A stretch of 8,553 bases of DNA from an uncultured Collinsella sp. GTDB lineage: Bacteria; Actinomycetota; Coriobacteriia; Coriobacteriales; Coriobacteriaceae. Under the pieces are notes generated by a model, which searched no databases, was not told the DNA's origin, and saw only the letters and a list, made by a program, of their open reading frames with translations. The DNA is taken from positions 1-8,553 of the forward strand of contig USOG01000055.1 of NCBI GenBank assembly GCA_900556365.1, written 5' to 3'. Shown here in pieces: positions 1 to 5,589 of this stretch. Made by a program: the position numbers and the translations under genes. The stretch's first letter is position 1; every line of letters starts with the position of its first letter.

Positions 1-1065
1 GACAAGCAGACGCGTCACGACTTTGTCACGTACGCCATGTGCATCGTGGCATTCGCCATCGTGTTCTTTATGCAGTCCAACCATATGATCCCGCGCATGA
101 TCGCCGGCCAGTTGGTCCCCATCACGGCCTACATCGTTATGGCTATCTCGCTCAACCTTGTCGTCGGTATCGCGGGCGACTTGTCGCTGGGCCACGCGGG
201 CTTTATGAGCGTCGGCGCCTATACGGGTATCGTTACCGCCGTCGCCCTCGAGAGCGCCGTTCCCTCCGACCCCATTCGTCTGGTCATCAGCATCGTGGTC
301 GGCGCCATCGCTGCCGCCATCCTGGGCTTCTTGATCGGCATCCCGGTCCTGCGCCTGAGCGGCGACTACCTGGCCATCGTGACCTTGGCCTTTGGCGAGA
401 TCATCAAAGAGATCGTCACCTGCCTCATCGTGGGCGTCGATTCCCGCGGTCTGCACGTTATCTTTAACATCACGGGCAACTCCACGATCGACGACCTGCA
501 CCTGCTCGAGGACGGCACCGCCATCATCAAGGGCGCTCAGGGCGCATCGGGCGTGTCGACGTACTCGACCTTCCTTGCCGGTGCCATCCTGGTTATGGTT
601 GCGCTCGTGATCGTGCTCAACCTGGTGCGTAGCCGAACCGGCCGTGCCATCATGGCCGTGCGCGATAACAAGATCGCTGCCGAGTCAGTGGGCATCTCCG
701 TCACCCAGTACCGCATGATCGCCTTCGTGGTTTCCGCTGCCCTCGCCGGTGCTGCCGGAGCTCTCTTCGGCGGTAACTTCTCGCAGCTCTCCGCCACCAA
801 GTTCGACTTCAACACGTCGATCCTCATCCTGGTGTTCGTGGTTCTGGGCGGCCTGGGCAACATGCGCGGTTCCGTCATCGCGGCGGCGTTGCTCACGGTG
901 CTTCCCGAGCTGCTCCGTCAGTTCTCGGACTACCGCATGCTCATCTACGCCATCGTGCTGATCCTGGTCATGATCTTTACCAACAACCCGCAGCTCAAGG
1001 CGTTCTTCGGTCGCGTCAAGGACCGCTTTGCTTCCAAGAAGGAGGTGGCAGCCGATGCCCAGTAA
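1..1065 (+). CDS. livM: LivM, branched-chain amino acid ABC transporter permease (5' partial)
   Basis: Inner-membrane permease of the Liv/HAAT importer, which would pair with a LivH permease and the LivG/LivF ATPases to take up leucine, isoleucine and valine. The frame is open from base 1, so the true start lies upstream; the first internal ATG is at 37, but the residues before it (KQTRHDFVTYA) look like genuine coding sequence. The 354 residues in the window are strongly hydrophobic with about nine membrane segments. Family hallmarks are visible: GDLSLGHAGFMSVGAYTG at about residues 59-76, RLSGDYLAIVTLAFGEI at about 118-134, the cytoplasmic ATPase-contact loop GRAIMAVRDNKIAAESVGI at about 214-232, and LGGLGNMRGS at about 282-291. 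The C-terminal tail is charged. The last 11 bases overlap livG. No promoter is visible because the operon starts upstream. The Liv assignment is secure; substrate range within the family is inferred. Confidence 0.93.
   Translation, partial: DKQTRHDFVTYAMCIVAFAIVFFMQSNHMIPRMIAGQLVPITAYIVMAISLNLVVGIAGDLSLGHAGFMSVGAYTGIVTAVALESAVPSDPIRLVISIVVGAIAAAILGFLIGIPVLRLSGDYLAIVTLAFGEIIKEIVTCLIVGVDSRGLHVIFNITGNSTIDDLHLLEDGTAIIKGAQGASGVSTYSTFLAGAILVMVALVIVLNLVRSRTGRAIMAVRDNKIAAESVGISVTQYRMIAFVVSAALAGAAGALFGGNFSQLSATKFDFNTSILILVFVVLGGLGNMRGSVIAAALLTVLPELLRQFSDYRMLIYAIVLILVMIFTNNPQLKAFFGRVKDRFASKKEVAADAQ
1039..1047 (+). promoter_or_regulatory. Ribosome binding site of livG
   Basis: AAGGAGGTG lies inside the last codons of livM. 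Its GGAGG core (1041-1045) is 9 bases before ATG 1055. It is an almost perfect anti-Shine-Dalgarno match and decides that livG starts at 1055 rather than at a TTG upstream (1028). Confidence 0.85.
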
Positions 1066-1915
1066 ATTTGAGTTCAACAAGGGCAAGATGGTTCCGTATC
1101 CTTCTGGCGCCATCGTTCCCGACCGCGACCTGGGCCAGCGCCCGGCGCTCGAGTGCATCCACCTGGGCATTGAATTCGGCGGCCTTAAGGCGGTCGACGA
1201 CTTTAGCCTGACCATCGGCAAGACTGAGATCGCCGGTCTCATCGGCCCCAACGGCGCCGGCAAGACTACGGTCTTCAACCTGCTCACCAAGGTTTACCAG
1301 CCCACGCACGGCACCATCCTGCTCGACGGCGAGGACACCTCGGGCAAGTCGGTCTACCAGGTCAACCGCATGGGTATTGCCCGTACATTCCAGAACATTC
1401 GCCTGTTCAACACCATGACGGTGGAGGATAACGTTAAGGTCGGCCTGCACAACCAGGAGCGTTACTCCGGCTTTGAGGGCGTGCTGCGCCTGCCGACGTA
1501 TTGGAAGCACGAGAAGGCCGCGCACGAGCGCGCCATGGAGCTGCTGTCCATCTTTGATATGGAGCATCTGGCAAACGAGCAGGCCGGATCGCTGCCTTAC
1601 GGCGCTCAGCGTCGTCTGGAGATCGTCCGTGCGCTTGCCACCAACCCCAAGCTGCTGCTGCTCGACGAGCCTGCCGCCGGCATGAACCCGTCCGAGACCG
1701 CGGAACTCATGGAGAACATCGTTAAGATTCGCGACACCTTCGGCATTGCCATCATGCTTATCGAGCATGATATGTCGCTCGTTATGAACATCTGCGAGGG
1801 CATCTGCGTGCTCAACTTTGGTAAGGTCATCGCCAAGGGCACGGCAGAGGAAATCCAGAACAACGACGCCGTTATCGAGGCGTATCTGGGTAAGCAGGAT
1901 AAGGGGGAGAACTAA
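1055..1915 (+). CDS. livG: LivG, branched-chain amino acid ABC transporter ATP-binding protein
   Basis: Cytoplasmic ATPase subunit that powers the Liv importer together with LivF. The 286-residue protein has a complete ABC domain: Walker A GPNGAGKTT at residues 64-72 (Lys70), Q-loop TFQN with Gln113, signature LPYGAQRR at 180-187, Walker B LLLLDEP with Asp204 and Glu205, and the switch histidine His238 in LIEHDM. The AAGMNP string after Walker B and the LPYG form of the signature are usual for LivG. Start ATG 1055 is chosen for its strong ribosome binding site; it overlaps livM by 11 bases, implying translational coupling. About 28 residues precede the normal LivG beginning (the FGGLKAVDDFSL region), slightly longer than the roughly 255-residue enterobacterial protein. 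livF follows with no gap. Confidence 0.95.
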   Translation: MPSKFEFNKGKMVPYPSGAIVPDRDLGQRPALECIHLGIEFGGLKAVDDFSLTIGKTEIAGLIGPNGAGKTTVFNLLTKVYQPTHGTILLDGEDTSGKSVYQVNRMGIARTFQNIRLFNTMTVEDNVKVGLHNQERYSGFEGVLRLPTYWKHEKAAHERAMELLSIFDMEHLANEQAGSLPYGAQRRLEIVRALATNPKLLLLDEPAAGMNPSETAELMENIVKIRDTFGIAIMLIEHDMSLVMNICEGICVLNFGKVIAKGTAEEIQNNDAVIEAYLGKQDKGEN

Positions 1916-2629
1916 ATGGCAGAGCCGATGCTTTCCGTCTACAACATCAACGTCTGGTACGGCGCCATCCACGCCATCAAGGACATCTCCTTTAACGTTA
2001 ACGAGGGCGAGATCGTGGCCTTGATTGGTGCCAACGGTGCCGGCAAGTCCACGACGCTCAAGACCGTCTCGGGCCTGCTGCGCTCCAAGACCGGCTCCAT
2101 CAAGTTTATGGGCGAGGACATTACCCATACGCCTGCCGACAAGCTGGTGGGCAAGGGCTTGGCCCAGGTCCCCGAGGGCCGTCGCGCCTTTTTGCAGATG
2201 ACGGTCGAGGAGAACCTGGAGATGGGTGCCTACACGCAGCCCAAGTCCACAGTTGCTCCGGGCCTTGAGCGTGTCTACGAACAGTTCCCGCGTCTTAAGG
2301 AGCGCCGTCGCCAGGTCGCCGGCACCCTTTCGGGCGGCGAGCAGCAGATGCTCGTTATGGGCCGCGCCCTTATGAGTAACCCCAAGCTGCTCATGCTCGA
2401 CGAGCCTTCCATGGGCCTGGCGCCGATTCTGATTGAGCAGATCTTCCAGATTGTCGAGGACCTGCACAAGGCCGGCACCACGGTGCTTCTGGTCGAGCAG
2501 AACGCTCAGATGGCGCTCTCGATCGCCACGCGCGGCTACGTGCTCGAGACCGGCAAGATTACCATGACCGGCACGGGCCAAGAGCTGCTGCACGACGACA
2601 ACGTCCGCAAAGCATATCTTGGTGGTTAA
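1916..2629 (+). CDS. livF: LivF, branched-chain amino acid ABC transporter ATP-binding protein
   Basis: Second ATPase subunit of the Liv importer, 237 residues, the usual family length. Visible motifs: Walker A GANGAGKST at residues 38-46 (Lys44), the LivF-type Q-loop AQVPEGRR with Gln84, signature LSGGEQQ at 138-144, Walker B LLMLDEP with Asp162 and Glu163, and LLVEQN at 191-196. In the last motif the switch histidine is Gln195, which is characteristic of LivF and not a defect. The start codon directly follows the livG stop (TAAATG), with the purine-rich AAGGGGGAG just upstream as ribosome binding site, so translation is probably coupled. An intrinsic terminator starts 11 bases after the stop, marking this as the last gene of the operon. 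Confidence 0.96.
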   Translation: MAEPMLSVYNINVWYGAIHAIKDISFNVNEGEIVALIGANGAGKSTTLKTVSGLLRSKTGSIKFMGEDITHTPADKLVGKGLAQVPEGRRAFLQMTVEENLEMGAYTQPKSTVAPGLERVYEQFPRLKERRRQVAGTLSGGEQQMLVMGRALMSNPKLLMLDEPSMGLAPILIEQIFQIVEDLHKAGTTVLLVEQNAQMALSIATRGYVLETGKITMTGTGQELLHDDNVRKAYLGG

Positions 2630-2640
2630 CTCATTCAACG

Positions 2641-2678
2641 AAGGGGCACTGACTATCCCGGTCAGCGCCCCTTTTTTT
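2641..2678 (+). terminator. Rho-independent terminator of the liv operon
   Basis: GGGGC (2643-2647) and CTGAC (2649-2653) pair with GTCAG (2661-2665) and GCCCC (2667-2671), with one A/C mismatch between the two blocks and a 7-base loop. Seven T residues (2672-2678) follow, and the two A residues before the stem can pair with the first Ts. It sits immediately after livF and separates the liv operon from cutC. Confidence 0.92.
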
Positions 2679-2708
2679 GGTGCAAGGGGGTCAGGTTACT
2701 TTGCACCA
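2678..2708. repeat. Inverted repeat, REP-like element
   Basis: TGGTGCAA (2678-2685) and TTGCACCA (2701-2708) are perfect 8-bp inverted arms around a 15-base centre containing GGGGGTCAGGTTAC. It abuts the T-run of the liv terminator. The combination of a GTGCAA/TTGCAC palindrome with a GGGTCAGGT centre resembles short repeats found near REP-associated tyrosine transposase genes in many bacteria. That resemblance is from memory, and only one copy is present in this window. No transposase is nearby. Confidence 0.5.
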
Positions 2709-2793
2709 TAAACAGTCCCTATTCCACTGCAACTTCATGGGGATGTGTGACAATGCCCGTCGGAAAACATCTGCTGTCTTTGGGGGTCTATCT

Positions 2794-3471
2794 ATGCTGT
2801 ACGAGTTTTGTGCCGAGAACTTTGAGCGGGTGCCGGCGGCCATCGAGGCCGGTGCGGGGCGCATCGAGCTGTGCGATAACCTTGCCGTCGGTGGTACCAC
2901 GCCCTCGGCTGGCGTTATCAGCGCTACGACCAACTATGCCCACGAACACGATGCACGGGTGATGTGCATGATCCGTCCGCGTGGCGGCGACTTTCACTAC
3001 AACCAGGATGAGCTGCGCATGATGGAGATGGACTTGGGCCTTGCCGTGAGTGCGGGCGTTGACGGCTTGGTCTTTGGCTGCTGCAAACCCTGCGCTGGCG
3101 GATGGGCGCTCGACGAGCTTACGTTGGGCGCCCTCGTGATGGCTGCGGGCTGCGCGACCGAGGAATGTAAGCGTGAGCCTATCGACATCACCTTCCACAT
3201 GGCATTTGACCAGCTCTCGCCCGAGGCTCAGCTCGATGCGATTGATACACTTGCCGACTGCGGCGTTACGCGCATCCTCACGCATGGCGGCGCTGCCGGT
3301 ACGTCGATCGAGGATAATTTCGATCACCTGGCTCGTTTAATCGAGTATGCGGGTGATCGTTTGACCATCCTTCCCGGCGGCGGCATTTCCACGGCCAACC
3401 GCGATACCGTGGCGGCGGCACTGGGCGTCTCCGAGCTCCATGGCACCAAGATTGTGCCGCTGGAGGTATAA
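2794..3471 (+). CDS. cutC: CutC family protein (copper homeostasis protein family, TIM barrel)
   Basis: Cytoplasmic TIM-barrel protein of the CutC family, 225 residues, shorter than the 248-residue E. coli protein and ending at the conserved HGTK region. Conserved motifs in order: RIELCD at 23-28, GGTTPSAG at 33-40, RPRGGDF at 61-67, TFHMAFD at 133-139, ILTHGG at 161-166, PGGGIS at 194-199 and ELHGTK at 214-219. ATG 2794 is chosen because MLYEFCAENF aligns with the family start and GGGGGT (2782-2787) lies 6 bases before it; upstream in-frame starts lack a ribosome binding site. The family was linked to copper tolerance, but in E. coli that phenotype was later attributed largely to the small RNA MicL encoded within cutC, so the biochemical role is unsettled. 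The loop near residues 96-125 is unusually cysteine-rich (C96, C97, C100, C120, C125). No convincing promoter was found between the terminator and this gene; TGTGACAAT at 2746-2754 is a weak extended -10 candidate. Confidence 0.9.
   Translation: MLYEFCAENFERVPAAIEAGAGRIELCDNLAVGGTTPSAGVISATTNYAHEHDARVMCMIRPRGGDFHYNQDELRMMEMDLGLAVSAGVDGLVFGCCKPCAGGWALDELTLGALVMAAGCATEECKREPIDITFHMAFDQLSPEAQLDAIDTLADCGVTRILTHGGAAGTSIEDNFDHLARLIEYAGDRLTILPGGGISTANRDTVAAALGVSELHGTKIVPLEV
3462..3467 (+). promoter_or_regulatory. Ribosome binding site of the GalT-like gene
   Basis: GGAGGT lies within the final codons of cutC, 7 bases before the GTG at 3475. It supports GTG as the start and indicates that the two genes are translated from one transcript. 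Confidence 0.75.
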
Positions 3472-3474
3472 CCC

Positions 3475-4272
3475 GTGGCGCTGGTATTCGATGTTCAGCA
3501 GGCGAGTGGCAAGCCCGACGACAACCGTCGCCCCGGTACCGCGTGTCCCTTTTGCAACACGGAGGGGCTCGCCAACATCATCCAGCGCGACGGTGACTGC
3601 ATCTGGCTCGAGAATAAGTTCAAGACCTTGCGGGCCACTCATCAAACCGTGCTGATCGAGTCGGCCGATCACGATGCCGACCTGGTGACCTATGAGCCGG
3701 ATGAGCTGCATCATGTGATGCGGTTTGCCCTGGGCTGTTGGCAGCAGATGATCGATTCCCAACAGTACCGCAGTGTGCTCATGTACAAGAACAAAGGCCC
3801 GCTTTCGGGCGGCAGCCTCGTCCATCCACACATGCAGATTGTGGGTTTGGAGCAGGAAGACGGCTATGCTTCGCTGACTTCTGCCAATTTCGAAGGCATC
3901 AATGTCTGGCGACAGGGGAGAATCGCGGTCAACATCTCAACCGAACCGATCATGGGGTTCTTTGAGATCAACGTTTCAGCCCCGCAGGGAATCGCTGTCA
4001 GCGATGGCGCGCGAGACCAAGCCGAGACGGACCTCTTCGCCGATGCGATTCAGGTAGCTCTGCGCTATATCCTGAACGAGCACCATGGTGGTCGCGCAGA
4101 GTCGTACAACTTGTTCTTCTACCACATGGACGGTCGGACCATTGCCAAGGCGCTGCCGCGTTGGGTGGTTTCGCCCTACTTTGTCGGCTATCGTTTGGCC
4201 CAGGTCAATGCCGAGACGACGCTCGATATCGATGCTGAGCGCCTGCGCGCGCATCTGGAAACGCTCGTATAG
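3475..4272 (+). CDS. GalT-like HIT-superfamily nucleotidyltransferase (DUF4931-like)
   Basis: A 265-residue soluble protein resembling a short galactose-1-phosphate uridylyltransferase (GalT is about 345 residues). The central block MYKNKGPLSGGSLVHPHMQ (residues 103-121) fits the class I GalT active-site pattern N-[RK]-G-x3-G-x4-H-P-H-x-Q. By analogy with E. coli GalT His166, His119 would be the residue that forms the covalent nucleotidyl intermediate. C24-x2-C27 (ACPFC) corresponds to the GalT zinc cysteine pair, and LENKFKTL at 45-52 matches the N-terminal nucleotide-site region. The start is GTG at 3475, 3 bases after the cutC stop, with GGAGGT 7 bases upstream. The real substrate is unknown; the overall shape matches my recollection of DUF4931 proteins. 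No Leloir pathway gene (galK, galE) is present in the window, so a role in galactose use should not be assumed. Likely cotranscribed with cutC. Confidence 0.82.
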   Translation: MALVFDVQQASGKPDDNRRPGTACPFCNTEGLANIIQRDGDCIWLENKFKTLRATHQTVLIESADHDADLVTYEPDELHHVMRFALGCWQQMIDSQQYRSVLMYKNKGPLSGGSLVHPHMQIVGLEQEDGYASLTSANFEGINVWRQGRIAVNISTEPIMGFFEINVSAPQGIAVSDGARDQAETDLFADAIQVALRYILNEHHGGRAESYNLFFYHMDGRTIAKALPRWVVSPYFVGYRLAQVNAETTLDIDAERLRAHLETLV

Positions 4273-4301
4273 CAAGACTAGCCCCACGTAATGCGGACAG
4301 T

Positions 4302-5300
4302 CTAGCGCGCCATGGCGTCGCGGCCGGCCTCGACCCGCTTGCGCTGGGCGGCGCGCTCCTCGCCGGTCAGACGCTCAAAGAGATGCCCGATAAGCGAGGC
4401 GAGCACCTGCTGAAACAACGTTCCACACATGACGGGAAACACAACTTCGCCCGGAAAGTATTGCGTGGCGATGACGGCGCCCGAAGAGATATTGCGCATG
4501 CCGCAGGTAAAGCACATGGTGGTCGTTTCGCTATATGGCAGATGCAGCGCGCGGGCGACCAGAATGCCGACGACAAAGCCGCTGATGGCGAAGATCAAAA
4601 TAAAGAGGGCGACTTCCAAGCGCACCGCGTTCATGTGCAGCACGTACTCACTCATGGCGGTGGAGTTGGAGGCGATGACGCCCATCATCATGAACTTGCA
4701 GGCGGGCGAGAGCGCGGGGGAGAGTTTTTCGTGCCCCCATCCGCGCGTGAGCTCGTTGATCACGATGCCGAGAACGGCGGGGATGGCGATCATAAAGGCC
4801 ATGTTCTGCATCATGCTCGGAACATCGATTGCGACGGTGGCACCCAACAGGAGCTTGAGCGTGAGCGGAATCGTTACGGGCGATATAACCGAGGACGTCA
4901 GGATGATGGTGAGTGCGAGCGGGCCGTTGCCGCCGAACATGCTGATCCACATAAAAGCGGTGACTGCCACGGGCACACTGTATTCGAGCACGATGCCGCA
5001 GACAAGGTTGGGGTTGGAGCCAAAGAACAGTGAGCCCATGGCATACGCCGCGATGGGGATGATCACAGCTGAGACAAATAACGCCAAAATCAGATGCAGG
5101 GGACGGCGGAACACCTCAGCTACCTGATGGAAGGTGTTGCTGAGCGCGCCTTGGAACGTCATAAAGGCAAACAGGGTGGGAACGATGGGCTTGAGAACGC
5201 CGATCTGCTGAGGAAAGAGCACGCCGAGCGCCACGCAAATCGGAACGATGATTTGCATGTGCCCCGCGAGAAACTTGCCCAGTCCAACCCATTGCTTCAT
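4302..5300 (-). CDS. Bile acid:sodium symporter (BASS) family transporter
   Basis: Integral membrane protein of 332 residues with about ten hydrophobic segments, for example near 12-30, 66-92, 98-122, 127-151, 165-184, 227-250 and 286-308. Two features point to the BASS/ASBT fold: the helix-breaking TSSVISPVTIPL stretch (135-146) and GMRNISSGAVIA (267-278), which occupies the position of the conserved crossover motif near the sodium and substrate site. The C-terminus is a short charged cytoplasmic tail rich in Arg and Glu. Family members carry organic anions such as bile acids, pantoate or keto acids with sodium; which one applies here cannot be read from the sequence. ATG at 5300 is the only reasonable start before an in-frame stop upstream; AAAGGGAG lies 12 bases before it, a rather long spacing. 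The gene converges on the GalT-like gene across a 29-bp gap and diverges from the recJ fusion. Confidence 0.85.
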   Translation of the reverse strand: MKQWVGLGKFLAGHMQIIVPICVALGVLFPQQIGVLKPIVPTLFAFMTFQGALSNTFHQVAEVFRRPLHLILALFVSAVIIPIAAYAMGSLFFGSNPNLVCGIVLEYSVPVAVTAFMWISMFGGNGPLALTIILTSSVISPVTIPLTLKLLLGATVAIDVPSMMQNMAFMIAIPAVLGIVINELTRGWGHEKLSPALSPACKFMMMGVIASNSTAMSEYVLHMNAVRLEVALFILIFAISGFVVGILVARALHLPYSETTTMCFTCGMRNISSGAVIATQYFPGEVVFPVMCGTLFQQVLASLIGHLFERLTGEERAAQRKRVEAGRDAMAR

Positions 5301-5382
5301 ATGCTCTTGTGACTCCCTTTGCTCGTGAATCCGTTTTGAATGGATATGCTAGACGCTTGCATGCGCCCGTGCGCCAGAAACG

Positions 5383-5397
5383 CTCGAATATTTCGAG
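5383..5397. promoter_or_regulatory. Palindrome, candidate operator
   Basis: CTCGAA-TAT-TTCGAG is a perfect 6-bp inverted repeat with a 3-bp centre, in the divergent region between the BASS gene and recJ. Its position about 85 bases upstream of the BASS start and 65 bases upstream of the recJ -10 box would suit a regulator site. It superficially resembles a LexA box, but the spacing (CGAA-N3-TTCG) does not match the Gram-positive consensus CGAAC-N4-GTTCG. Confidence 0.35.
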
Positions 5398-5440
5398 GCT
5401 ATTACCGCCCTCGTTTATCGAAACCACGGCGTGCTGGACG

Positions 5441-5467
5441 TTGTGCGTCCGCGCTGCACGGTATAAT
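5441..5467 (+). promoter_or_regulatory. Probable sigma-70-type promoter of the recJ fusion
   Basis: A perfect -10 box TATAAT at 5462-5467 is preceded by TTGTGC (5441-5446) as a possible -35 box with a short 15-bp spacer. Transcription would begin near 5474 and give a leader of about 100 bases before ATG 5576. The -10 box is convincing; the -35 assignment is weak. Confidence 0.65.
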
Positions 5468-5523
5468 AAATCCGTTCAACAGATCTGCCTGCCGAAGCGG
5501 GCATACACAGAGGACTCATCGCT

Positions 5524-5589
5524 ATGAACCGTGAGAGGTATCGCGGCGACCTGCCCCTATCGGGGGTGGGTGCCTATGTCATCGCTTAA
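5524..5589 (+). CDS. Candidate 21-residue leader ORF overlapping recJ start
   Basis: ATG 5524 is preceded at 9 bases by AGAGGA (5509-5514), a good ribosome binding site. The frame encodes MNRERYRGDLPLSGVGAYVIA and stops with TAA at 5587-5589, 14 bases into the recJ fusion in a different frame. No family resemblance is seen. If translated, its most likely role is coupling, with ribosomes ending here re-initiating at ATG 5576. It could equally be a chance ORF lying over the true recJ leader. Confidence 0.4.
   Translation: MNRERYRGDLPLSGVGAYVIA
5562..5568 (+). promoter_or_regulatory. Ribosome binding site supporting recJ start at 5576
   Basis: GGGGGTG matches GGAGGTG except for one A-to-G change that still allows G-U pairing with 16S rRNA. 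It is 7 bases before ATG 5576. The alternative in-frame starts GTG 5531 and GTG 5570 lack a properly spaced site. Confidence 0.55.

Noticed and set aside
2580..2629. LivF switch histidine replaced by glutamine (VEQN) as a defect
   Set aside because: VEQN is the normal form in LivF ATPases.
1016..2638. A 540-codon open frame on the minus strand opposite livG and livF
   Set aside because: It mirrors the complete and well-recognised livG and livF genes. Long antisense frames arise from codon bias in GC-rich genes, and the translation is low-complexity with no recognisable domain.
2677..2793. N-terminal extension of CutC from upstream TTG/ATG codons
   Set aside because: The extension overlaps the terminator and inverted repeat, has no ribosome binding site and does not resemble the CutC family, which starts at the MLYEFC residues.
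4275..4303. AGACT...AGTCT inverted repeat as a bidirectional terminator
   Set aside because: Arms of only 5 bp, a 19-base loop and no T-run on either strand; this is expected by chance.
5383..5397. LexA/SOS box controlling recJ
   Set aside because: The half-sites lack the C/G pair and the spacing of CGAAC-N4-GTTCG, so only a generic palindrome is claimed.
5309..5534. Two overlapping plus-strand frames (5309-5527 and 5340-5534) in the divergent intergenic region
   Set aside because: They would begin upstream of the TATAAT promoter, lack ribosome binding sites and encode Arg/Cys-rich products without resemblance to known proteins.
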